From: Phascolarctobacterium sp.
GTDB lineage: Bacteria; Bacillota; Negativicutes; Acidaminococcales; Acidaminococcaceae
Length of the DNA stretch: 5,585 nucleotides
Direction: 5' to 3'
Assembly: GCA_022718015.1 (NCBI GenBank)
Contig: JAIHZV010000095.1
Span: 1-5,585, forward strand
Of this stretch, positions 1-5,578 are shown in pieces. The notes beneath the pieces were generated by a model. The model ran no database searches and was not told where the DNA came from. It saw only the letters and a list, made by a program, of their open reading frames with translations. Position numbers and translations under genes: made by a program. Positions within the stretch are counted from its first letter, which is position 1. Each line of letters opens with the position of its first letter.

Positions 1-939
1 CTGATAGAGCCGCAAAAATATCCTGATTTCAAAAATCATAAGGGCAGCGGTGAGCCGAAGATGCTATTCAGACCGCTGGTGAAGGGACATGTACGTCTTG
101 ATGATGTGCTGGTTAATATGCCGACAGTGCCGGAGCTTGATGAGGGCGAAAGCAACATTGGTCTGGATATGAAGATAGAGCTGGGGCCGAAGATTCATCT
201 GTACAACAGCTATCTGTATGATATCTGGCTCAAGGGCGGCATCAATATCAAGGGCAGCACACTCTTCCCGACGATTGAAGGCACGATTAAGGCAGACAAG
301 GGCAAAATCACCTATCTGCGTACTGACTTCAAGCTTGATAATGCAGGTCTTGTCTGGGTTGAGCCGGGCAGCTTCCTGCCGAACGTCAATCTGGAGAGTA
401 CCGCACGCTTTAGCCGTTACAATATTTTTATGAAAATCAATGGTCCTGTAAGCGAGATGGACTTGCAGCTGTCTAGTAATCCGCCGCTGGATAAGAATAC
501 GATTGTGCGTATGCTGACTCTGCAACGCGACAGCGCAGGCAGTAATGAGGTTACGAGTGAGGATATGGCTAATCTGATGACGGTTGGTCTGCAGATGACC
601 GTGCTGGGCGATGTGGAAATGCTCGTCAAGCAGACGCTTGGTTTAGACCAGTTCCGCATCTATACAGGCAAAACTCGTTCGGGAATCGGCTTTGAAAGCT
701 ATCATGATAAAAATACAGAGTTGACGGCAGACGAGAAAAACCAGTATAATGTTCTAGTAAGTAAATATCTGAACAATAACTTCATGCTTGGTTATACGAC
801 GAGCTTCGATGGTAATGACAGAAGCATCTTTGGTCAGTATGATATCAGCAAGCATATGAATGTGACGTATTCACGTACCTATAACCTGTCAAAGGATTAT
901 AAGGATTGGTATGGACTAGAGTATAAGATTACCTTTTAG
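1..939 (+). CDS. tamB: TamB-like translocation and assembly protein, C-terminal part (5' end outside window)
   Basis: The frame is open from base 1 and ends at TAG 937-939, giving 312 codons. The first ATG in frame, at 61, is internal and not a start. The segment matches the C-terminal DUF490 domain of TamB: glycine-punctuated beta repeats around codons 79-112 (GTIKADKGKITYLRTDF), a 'P-x-L/V-x-L-x-S/A' stretch near codons 127-134, the 'NGPVSEMDLQLSSNPPLDK' block before an IVRMLTL helix at about codons 145-174, and a final run of amphipathic strands ending in YKITF with a terminal Phe. TamB proteins are inner-membrane-anchored, beta-helical periplasmic bridges that partner with Omp85-family barrels and are also implicated in lipid transport to the outer membrane. 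Here the gene lies about 1.4 kb upstream of bamA with no TamA in view, which suggests partnership with BamA (inference). Family assignment is fairly secure; total length is unknown. Confidence 0.85.
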   Translation: MIEPQKYPDFKNHKGSGEPKMLFRPLVKGHVRLDDVLVNMPTVPELDEGESNIGLDMKIELGPKIHLYNSYLYDIWLKGGINIKGSTLFPTIEGTIKADKGKITYLRTDFKLDNAGLVWVEPGSFLPNVNLESTARFSRYNIFMKINGPVSEMDLQLSSNPPLDKNTIVRMLTLQRDSAGSNEVTSEDMANLMTVGLQMTVLGDVEMLVKQTLGLDQFRIYTGKTRSGIGFESYHDKNTELTADEKNQYNVLVSKYLNNNFMLGYTTSFDGNDRSIFGQYDISKHMNVTYSRTYNLSKDYKDWYGLEYKITF

Positions 940-956
940 ATTTACTTAAAAACTTA

Positions 957-995
957 AAACAGCCTAGAAGATGCTAGCTGCGTTAGAGGCTGTTT
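957..995 (+). terminator. Imperfect hairpin between tamB and the sigma gene; weak terminator or attenuator
   Basis: AAACAGCCT (957-965) and AGGCTGTTT (987-995) are perfect 9-base inverted arms. The 21-base loop can form a further small stem (ATGC 971-974 with GCGT 980-983, one G-U pair). The stem is followed only by TTTATAGAAA, not a clean T-run, so termination would be partial at best. It lies 10 bases upstream of the sigma gene's ribosome binding site, so it could also be a processing site or an attenuator separating tamB from the sigma gene. Confidence 0.4.
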
Positions 996-1004
996 ATAGA
1001 AACG

Positions 1005-1015
1005 AAAGGAGGTGA
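1005..1015 (+). promoter_or_regulatory. Very strong ribosome binding site of the sigma gene
   Basis: AAAGGAGGTGA is a full-length match to the Firmicutes anti-Shine-Dalgarno sequence. Seven bases separate AGGAGG (1007-1012) from ATG 1020. It settles the start and implies efficient translation. Confidence 0.9.
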
Positions 1016-1019
1016 AGCA

Positions 1020-1655
1020 ATGCTGCAAAGCTATCTTGAGGAATTACGTAAAACTCCGCTGCTGGAGCCTGACGAGGAGCGTGCTCTGTGGGAGCGCGTC
1101 GCCGGAGGCGATTTGGAAGCGCATAAGTGCCTGATGACAGCTTATCAGCCGCTGGTCTTTAAGCTTGCGATGAGCTTTAGGCTGGGCGAGGCGGAAACGC
1201 TGGAGCTGATTCAGGAGGGCATGGTTGGTCTTTTAGAGGCAGCAGAAAACTACGACTATACACGCCAGGTAGCCTTCAGCTTGTTCGCCTCTTATCGCAT
1301 CCGCGGCAGCATGGTCGATTTTCTGCGCAAGAGCTCAGGCCAGGGCCTGCTTTATCTCGACAGCGAGATTTCGCAGGGCTTTACGCTGAGCGATGCGCTG
1401 CCGTCGCTGGCTGCCACGCCGACGGAGGTCACAGAGCGGAATCTGCTGCGCGAAAAGGTGGAGCAGGCTATGCACCGCCTGCCGCAGAAGGAGCAGCAGG
1501 TGCTGCAGGAGATGTATCTGGAGGATCGTCCGGCGCAGGCTGTGGCGGATGCTATTGATGTTAGCCTGGGGCATGTCTACCGCTTGCAGAAGCAGGGGGT
1601 GCGCCGTATACGTGGCATGCTGTCGCGTTTTATGCATGACTTCAATAAGGATTGA
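1020..1655 (+). CDS. RNA polymerase sigma factor, sigma-70 family (regions 1.2, 2 and 4)
   Basis: This 211-residue protein directs RNA polymerase to a subset of promoters. Residues 1-35 (SYLEELRKTPLLEPDEERALWERV) resemble region 1.2. Residues 31-105 are region 2, with the core-binding motif ELIQEGMVGLLEAAENYD (62-79) and the -10 recognition segment FSLFASYRIRGSMVDFLRK (86-104); RIRG-MVDFLR is reminiscent of FliA/SigB/WhiG-type factors. Residues 145-205 are region 4, with a helix-turn-helix around QAVADAIDVSLGHVYRLQKQ. The linker at 106-144 is short and region 3 is reduced or absent, so this is an alternative factor, not the housekeeping one. The start is fixed by the ribosome binding site at 1005-1015. 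It lies between tamB and the bamA block, suggesting a link with envelope biogenesis (inference). It could instead serve an unrelated regulon; I see no spo or flagellar neighbours. Confidence 0.9.
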   Translation: MLQSYLEELRKTPLLEPDEERALWERVAGGDLEAHKCLMTAYQPLVFKLAMSFRLGEAETLELIQEGMVGLLEAAENYDYTRQVAFSLFASYRIRGSMVDFLRKSSGQGLLYLDSEISQGFTLSDALPSLAATPTEVTERNLLREKVEQAMHRLPQKEQQVLQEMYLEDRPAQAVADAIDVSLGHVYRLQKQGVRRIRGMLSRFMHDFNKD

Positions 1656-1682
1656 TTAGCGTAGCCTTCTTAGTTATATAGA

Positions 1683-1740
1683 CGCGAAAAAGCGCGAAAA
1701 AAATAGTATGGGTTATAAAAACTCTTATAATCAGCCAAAA
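1683..1740 (+). other. Phased A-tracts in the gap after the sigma gene (possible curved DNA)
   Basis: CGCGAAAAA occurs at 1683-1691 and again at 1693-1701, exactly 10 bases apart. Further A-runs begin at 1717 and 1737, so four tracts share an approximately helical phase. Such phasing bends DNA and is common upstream of promoters. TTATAA occurs at 1713-1718 and 1725-1730, and TTATAAAAA at 1713-1721 and 1771-1779. No coding potential is evident, and I find no rho-independent terminator for the sigma gene here. Confidence 0.4.
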
Positions 1741-1746
1741 TGACAG

Positions 1747-1782
1747 GTGAAAACTTCACGTGCTTTATGATTATAAAAAGCA
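1747..1782 (+). promoter_or_regulatory. Two adjacent inverted repeats upstream of the promoter; candidate operator sites
   Basis: GTGAA (1747-1751) and TTCAC (1755-1759) form a 5-base dyad with a 3-base spacer. TGCTTT (1761-1766) and AAAGCA (1777-1782) form a 6-base dyad just downstream. Both lie directly upstream of the candidate -35 at 1786, where an activator or repressor could bind. They are short enough to be chance in AT-rich DNA. Confidence 0.3.
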
Positions 1783-1785
1783 TAG

Positions 1786-1815
1786 TTATTATTTAAGCAG
1801 AGCTTGCCGTATAAT
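1786..1815 (+). promoter_or_regulatory. Candidate promoter for the membrane-protein/bamA operon
   Basis: A perfect -10 box, TATAAT (1810-1815), is preceded at 18 bases by a weak -35, TTATTA (1786-1791, 3 of 6 matches). Transcription would start near 1822, leaving a leader of about 35 bases before ATG 1857. The dyad TATCT (1815-1819) / AGATA (1825-1829) overlaps the expected start point and could be an operator. The weak -35 suggests activation or a non-housekeeping sigma. Confidence 0.5.
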
Positions 1816-1856
1816 ATCTGACTTAGATAACAGGCATTCTGGCAGAAAGGGGTTTT

Positions 1857-2357
1857 ATGATGGCGCAGCCAAGCCGCACTTTGTTTCAACGCATCCGCTG
1901 CATTAAAAGCAGTCTGGACAGCGCAGAGCAGAGCTTTTTGGATAACAAGGATATACGTGGTGAGCTGGATTTGATGCTGGCTGAAGCGGAGCTGAAGAAT
2001 CTGCGTCGTAAGAAGGACCGCCCCTGGAGCTGGAACCGCCAGCTGCTTGCCGGCTGTATCGCTGTACTTTTAGTTATGGCAGGAGCCGGAGGCTGGTATG
2101 TGGCGAAGGGCCATTACAAGAGCAGGGCTATCGCTGCACCGCCGCGCCAGATAGAGCGCATCGTGGTGCAAAAGGAGGTCGTGCCGCCTAAGCCTGCTCC
2201 CGTGGAGCAGCCGCAGGCTGTAGTTCAAGAAAAAACGGTTAAGCAAGATTTACCGGCGCAGGCAGAAAAAGCTTCTGCCAGCCGTGTGACTATATCCAAA
2301 GCCGATATGCACAAATTAGTGCAGTCAGCGAGAGTTGAATTGAATAATTCAAATTGA
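1857..2357 (+). CDS. Unrecognised single-pass membrane protein with Pro-rich periplasmic tail
   Basis: I do not recognise this 166-residue protein. Residues 1-60 are charged and helical, with a striking segment at 30-53 (NKDIRGELDLMLAEAELKNL then RRKK), and are probably cytosolic. Residues 63-82 form one hydrophobic span (LLAGCIAVLLVMAGAGGWYV) following Arg/Lys. Residues 94-135 are rich in Pro, Val, Lys and Gln, an extended stretch suited to crossing the periplasm. A short helical end follows (SKADMHKLVQSARVEL, 147-162). The topology is that of membrane-bound regulators such as anti-sigma factors, and a sigma gene lies 201 bases upstream, but no zinc-finger HxxxCxxC motif is present. A TonB-like or structural linker role is also possible. 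Two ATGs occur in tandem (1857 and 1860); AAAGGGG at 1846-1852 could serve either. The stop lies 20 bases before bamA, so they are probably co-transcribed. Confidence 0.75.
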   Translation: MMAQPSRTLFQRIRCIKSSLDSAEQSFLDNKDIRGELDLMLAEAELKNLRRKKDRPWSWNRQLLAGCIAVLLVMAGAGGWYVAKGHYKSRAIAAPPRQIERIVVQKEVVPPKPAPVEQPQAVVQEKTVKQDLPAQAEKASASRVTISKADMHKLVQSARVELNNSN

Positions 2358-2360
2358 ATT
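2335..2360 (+). repeat. Three-copy TTGAATT/AATTCAA repeat just upstream of the bamA ribosome binding site
   Basis: TTGAATT occurs at 2335-2341 and 2354-2360, and its reverse complement AATTCAA lies between them at 2346-2352. The central copy can pair with either flanking copy, giving two mutually exclusive small hairpins. The second ends three bases before the bamA Shine-Dalgarno. The repeat spans the last codons and stop of the upstream gene. It may be an operator or a translation switch for bamA. The stems are AT-rich and weak, so function is uncertain. Confidence 0.45.
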
Positions 2361-2362
2361 AC

Positions 2363-2369
2363 AAGGAGG
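2363..2369 (+). promoter_or_regulatory. Ribosome binding site that fixes the bamA start at TTG 2378
   Basis: AAGGAGG ends 8 bases before TTG 2378. The in-frame TTG at 2354 has no such site and would place eight residues ahead of the signal peptide, so it is rejected as the start. Confidence 0.85.
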
Positions 2370-2377
2370 AATTTCCA

Positions 2378-4252
2378 TTGAAAAAGAAACGTTTATGGCA
2401 GCCACTGACAGTGGGCCTGGCAGCAATGCTTTTTGCTGCTCCGGTTTATGCTGAAGAAAGCCAGGCACCTGCAGCTACGGCTGAGACCTCTGTAACGCAG
2501 ACTGCACAGCAAACGCAGGAAGAAAATAAACTGGCTCCTTACATTGGCAAGACGATTACCAAGCAGGTTATTGAAGGCAATAAGGAAGTGCCGGAGGCAG
2601 AAATTGCTGCCGTGCTGAAAACTAAGGCCGGTATGGAATTTACCGAAGCAGGACTTTCTGAGGACCTCAGCGCTATTTATAACATGGGCTATTTTTATGA
2701 CCTGCATCCGGAATTCAAGCTTGTTCCCGAGGGCGTTCAGGTTATTTACCACGTGCTGGAAAACCCTGTTTATAAAGCAGTAGCTGTTGAAGGCAACACC
2801 GTGCTGGACAAGAATAAGGTGAATGGCTTCTTCGACCTGCCGCAGAATAAGATTGCTAACCTCAAGGATATAAACAAATGCGTGCAAAAGCTCGAAGAGG
2901 AATACCGTGCCGGCGGCTATATCCTGGCGCGTGTTACCGACGTGCATATGGAGCAGGACGGCACGCTGAAGGTTACCGTCAACGAGGGCAATGTTGAGGA
3001 CTTCAAGGTTAAGGGCAACGTTAAGACGAAGGATTACGTTGTTATCCGCGAGATGCGTTTGAAGAAGGGCAAGCCCTTCAATGCGAAGGATGCACGTCGC
3101 AGTATGCAACGCGTTTATAACCTTGGCTATTTTGAAGACGTAAATATCAAGCTGAACCCCGGTCGTGAGCCGAACGCTGTTGAGGTAGAGATTTCCGTAG
3201 TCGAGATGAATACGGGTACCTTTGGTATCGGCGCTGGCTACAGCAATGCAGACGGCTTTGTGGGCATGATTTCTATCGGCGATAAAAACTTCCGTGGTAC
3301 CGGCGACAAGATTAATGTGCGCTGGGAGTTCGGCGGCGAGGATAACAAGAACTATGATTTCAGCTATACCCGTCCGTGGATTGACAGCAAGGAAACCAGC
3401 GCTACGCTGAACCTGTACGATATCACGAATGAATATGCTGACTATAATATCGACGGCGACGAAATTGCCCGCTATGACAAAAAGCGTCGTGGTCAGGAAA
3501 TTACCTTCAGCCGTAAGACGAACAACGAATTTATCAGCAACTATGTAACCATCAAGAACCGTGATGATATCTATAAGGGCGTTGCCGACGGCTATGAAGG
3601 CGATAGCCAGTATTATGATGAGAAGTTCTATACAGATGCAACTCATCATGATAGCAAGTATGAAACATGGATGCCGACTAGTGCTGCAGAGCGTCGTGCA
3701 GAAAACTTTGGTACGACTCGCAGCCTGACCTTTGGCCGTGTTTATGACTCCCGTGATAATGTTTATGATCCGCATGAAGGCAAGCGTATCGGCTACAGCA
3801 TGGAGTGGGCCGGCGGTATGGGCGGCGACTTTGACTTTACGAAGTGGACCGCTGACTGGAGCTACTACTACCGTGCAGGCGGCGAGAGCGTTTGGGCGCT
3901 GAACCTCGGCGCAGGCTATGCAAGCGGCAACATGCCTCTGTCCCAACGCTTCACGATGGGCGGCAGCGATACGCTGCGCGGCTATGAGGATGACCAGTTC
4001 CGCGGCAACAGCATGCTGAAGGCTACGCTGGAATACCGCTTCCCGATTGTCAAGAAGGTACAGGGCGTGCTATTCACTGATAACGGCTATGCTTGGGATA
4101 AGCGTCATGAGGATGCCTTTGATTTGGGCTTGATTAAGAACAGCTATGGTGTTGGTCTGCGTATCAATTCGCCGCTCGGTCCGGTTAAGCTGGACTATGG
4201 CTATGGCGAGGACGGTGGCAAGTTCCACTTTAGCTTCGGCGGTCAGTTCTAA
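2378..4252 (+). CDS. bamA: BamA, outer-membrane beta-barrel assembly protein (Omp85 family)
   Basis: This 624-residue protein is the central Omp85 component that folds beta-barrel proteins into the outer membrane. A clear signal peptide (MKKKRLWQPLTVGLAAMLFA...) ends at VYA, residue 25. A Gln/Thr/Ala-rich linker (26-52) follows. There are three POTRA domains, near 56-129 (from KTITKQVIEGNKEV), 130-203 (VYKAVAVEGNTVLDKNKV) and 206-277 (DFKVKGNVKTKDYVV), each with the GN-x-V and NLGYF/NMGYF style signatures; enterobacterial BamA has five. The barrel (about 279-624) contains a DSRDN-YDP segment (457-465), the loop-6 motif as LRGY (533-536, canonical VRGF), and a C-terminal strand KFHFSFGGQF ending in Phe. 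The start codon is TTG, supported by the ribosome binding site at 2363-2369. A Tyr/Asp/His-rich segment at 405-444 is probably an extracellular loop. It lies 20 bases after the membrane-protein gene and 8 bases before the next gene, so is probably part of an operon. Confidence 0.96.
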   Translation: MKKKRLWQPLTVGLAAMLFAAPVYAEESQAPAATAETSVTQTAQQTQEENKLAPYIGKTITKQVIEGNKEVPEAEIAAVLKTKAGMEFTEAGLSEDLSAIYNMGYFYDLHPEFKLVPEGVQVIYHVLENPVYKAVAVEGNTVLDKNKVNGFFDLPQNKIANLKDINKCVQKLEEEYRAGGYILARVTDVHMEQDGTLKVTVNEGNVEDFKVKGNVKTKDYVVIREMRLKKGKPFNAKDARRSMQRVYNLGYFEDVNIKLNPGREPNAVEVEISVVEMNTGTFGIGAGYSNADGFVGMISIGDKNFRGTGDKINVRWEFGGEDNKNYDFSYTRPWIDSKETSATLNLYDITNEYADYNIDGDEIARYDKKRRGQEITFSRKTNNEFISNYVTIKNRDDIYKGVADGYEGDSQYYDEKFYTDATHHDSKYETWMPTSAAERRAENFGTTRSLTFGRVYDSRDNVYDPHEGKRIGYSMEWAGGMGGDFDFTKWTADWSYYYRAGGESVWALNLGAGYASGNMPLSQRFTMGGSDTLRGYEDDQFRGNSMLKATLEYRFPIVKKVQGVLFTDNGYAWDKRHEDAFDLGLIKNSYGVGLRINSPLGPVKLDYGYGEDGGKFHFSFGGQF

Positions 4253-4260
4253 GCTCGGCG

Positions 4261-5532
4261 ATGAAGCTGAATCAAATACTCTTTTTTGCTGCAATGGCGA
4301 GCCTTTTGCCATTGCAGCAAGCTTTTTCTGCCCCTGTTGCACAGGTCGAGGTACAGGTCGTAGATACGCAGGGCGGTACCAGCCAGCTGCTGCTGGAGAA
4401 GATGGGCAGCAGTATGCAGGTGGTGGCAGATCAGTTATTTTTGGAGCGTGACAGCGAGAAGCTTGCTGCCTGTCAGGCTGATTATGTGCATCTGCTGCAG
4501 GAAATAGGTGAGCGTGTTTTTACAGGCTATGAGCTGCTGGATGTGCAGCTGGAGCCTGGCGCCCGTACTAAGCTGGTGCTGTATGCGCGGCCTTGGAGCG
4601 GCGTAATCGAAAAGCCTGTTATTGATTTGCAGTTCTCCGGCGTTGAGCCGCAGACGGCGAAGCTTCTGGAGCAGCGGATTCCGCAGCTGGAGGCGCAGCT
4701 GGAGCAGACAATCCGTGGCGCGTCGGTAGACGCCGGCGACTGGGCAGGCGGCGTGCTGCGTAAGCTGGTGCGCGAGGAGATTGCGCGTGAGCTGCCGGAG
4801 TTTAAGGCTGCTGTCGATGTGGTGCAGGAGGCCAACAGGACTACTGTTCAGGTAGTGATTTATCCTGTGGGCCAGCTAGTGCGTACCGTGCGCTATGAGC
4901 TGCGCAGCGAGGATATTCCGAATATCCTGCTTATGCAGCTAAAGTATAAATATCAAAGAGAATGCGACAAGCTGCGTGGATTGCCAGTGGCCTATGTACA
5001 GCGTCACCGTGAGGAGCTGGAGCAGCAGCTGGCGGCGAAGCTCATGGCGGAGCAGATGCTAAAAAGTTATCAGCTGCAGCCGTCTGTACAGCTGACGCCG
5101 GGGGCGGATTTGGGCGTGAATATTATGCTGACCTCGCACGAGTATAAAATCTGGTTCGAGGGCTATGGCGATATCGGGCGCTCCAGCGATAATCTGTCGG
5201 GTAAGGCGCATCTCGGCAAATATATTTCACCTCGTGACGAAATCTTTGCAGAGGCCGAGATTATTCTGGATGACGTTGACTGGCTTTTTTGTGCAGGCTT
5301 GTCCCACGAATGGGGCAAGAGCAACTGGAGCTATGTGCGCCGCATGCCGACGGGCGATAATGCTTACCGTCTGGAGTACAGCCTGAGTCCGAAATGGCGG
5401 CTCAGGGCAGAGCATTTTTCCGGTGAGAACCGCAACGAGTTCGGCGTGCGCTACCGCATTCATGAGTTCCTAAGCACGGAATATGTCTATGGCGGCGACG
5501 AATTTTATTTACGTATCATAGGAAATCTGTAG
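4261..5532 (+). CDS. Unrecognised exported protein with POTRA-like modules and a short barrel-like C-terminus
   Basis: I do not recognise the family of this 423-residue protein. Residues 1-23 are a signal peptide (MKLNQILFFAAMASLLPLQ...) with a likely cut after AFS. The mature part reads as three beta-alpha-alpha-beta-beta units: 26-112 (VAQVEVQVVD; LDVQLEPGARTKLVLYARPW), 118-205 (KPVIDLQFSGV; helices 132-180; TTVQVVIYPVG) and 207-292 (VRTVRYELRSEDIPN; LQPSVQLTP; DLGVNIMLT). Residues 294-423 alternate polar and hydrophobic residues in about nine strands (EYKIWFEGYGDI, GKAHLGKYI, EIFAEAEIIL, WLFCAGLSHEW, EYSLSPKWRLRAEHF, EFGVRYRI, STEYVYGG, EFYLRIIGNL). This suggests an outer-membrane protein with a periplasmic arm, akin to a miniature Omp85. 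The C-terminus ends in Leu, unlike the aromatic ends of BamA and TamB. The ATG follows bamA by 8 bases and has no evident Shine-Dalgarno, so it is probably translated by coupling to bamA. The domain reading is inference from strand pattern. Confidence 0.85.
   Translation: MKLNQILFFAAMASLLPLQQAFSAPVAQVEVQVVDTQGGTSQLLLEKMGSSMQVVADQLFLERDSEKLAACQADYVHLLQEIGERVFTGYELLDVQLEPGARTKLVLYARPWSGVIEKPVIDLQFSGVEPQTAKLLEQRIPQLEAQLEQTIRGASVDAGDWAGGVLRKLVREEIARELPEFKAAVDVVQEANRTTVQVVIYPVGQLVRTVRYELRSEDIPNILLMQLKYKYQRECDKLRGLPVAYVQRHREELEQQLAAKLMAEQMLKSYQLQPSVQLTPGADLGVNIMLTSHEYKIWFEGYGDIGRSSDNLSGKAHLGKYISPRDEIFAEAEIILDDVDWLFCAGLSHEWGKSNWSYVRRMPTGDNAYRLEYSLSPKWRLRAEHFSGENRNEFGVRYRIHEFLSTEYVYGGDEFYLRIIGNL
4286..4327 (+). 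terminator. Terminator-like hairpin inside the signal-peptide codons of the gene after bamA
   Basis: TTGCTGCAATGGC (4286-4298) and GCCATTGCAGCAA (4308-4320) are perfect 13-base inverted arms with a 9-base loop that can close by two more pairs. Five Ts follow at 4323-4327 after GC. In form this is a rho-independent terminator, 34 bases past the bamA stop, yet it lies within codons 9-23 of the downstream gene. It may act as an attenuator that ribosomes suppress while translating the gene, or it may cause partial termination after bamA. Confidence 0.55.
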
Positions 5533-5534
5533 CA

Positions 5535-5578
5535 ATTCTTGAAAGAATGAGCGCAGACTGATATAATAAGATATATCT
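5535..5578 (+). promoter_or_regulatory. Near-consensus promoter for the gene beyond the window, flanked by palindromes
   Basis: TTGAAA (5539-5544) and TATAAT (5562-5567) are 17 bases apart, with an extended -10 TG at 5559-5560. Transcription would start near 5574, inside the perfect palindrome AGATATATCT (5569-5578). The -35 is embedded in the dyad ATTCTT (5535-5540) / AAGAAT (5543-5548). Both dyads are positioned where a repressor would block transcription. The promoter lies right after the 423-residue gene's stop and drives a gene not seen here. Confidence 0.7.

Noticed and set aside
61..63. ATG 61 as the start of the tamB-like gene
   Set aside because: The frame is open upstream to base 1, no ribosome binding site precedes it, and TamB proteins are much longer, so the gene enters from outside the window.
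1726..1731. TATAAT at 1726-1731 as a second promoter
   Set aside because: No -35-like hexamer lies 15-19 bases upstream; it probably results from the repeated TTATAA boxes in AT-rich DNA.
1757..1762. CACGTG palindrome
   Set aside because: A 6-base palindrome alone is expected by chance and it overlaps the better-supported GTGAA/TTCAC dyad.
1857..2357. Calling the 166-residue protein TonB or a zinc-type anti-sigma factor
   Set aside because: The Pro-rich tail resembles TonB's linker but there is no TonB C-terminal domain, and no HxxxCxxC motif is present; resemblance is only in topology.
2354..2377. TTG at 2354 as the bamA start
   Set aside because: It lacks a ribosome binding site and overlaps the previous stop; TTG 2378 has AAGGAGG at proper distance and begins directly with a signal peptide.
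2393..3946. A 517-codon open frame on the minus strand opposite bamA
   Set aside because: It lies wholly within the certain bamA gene, has no ribosome binding site or family resemblance, and has low-complexity hydrophobic content typical of the antisense of a biased coding sequence.
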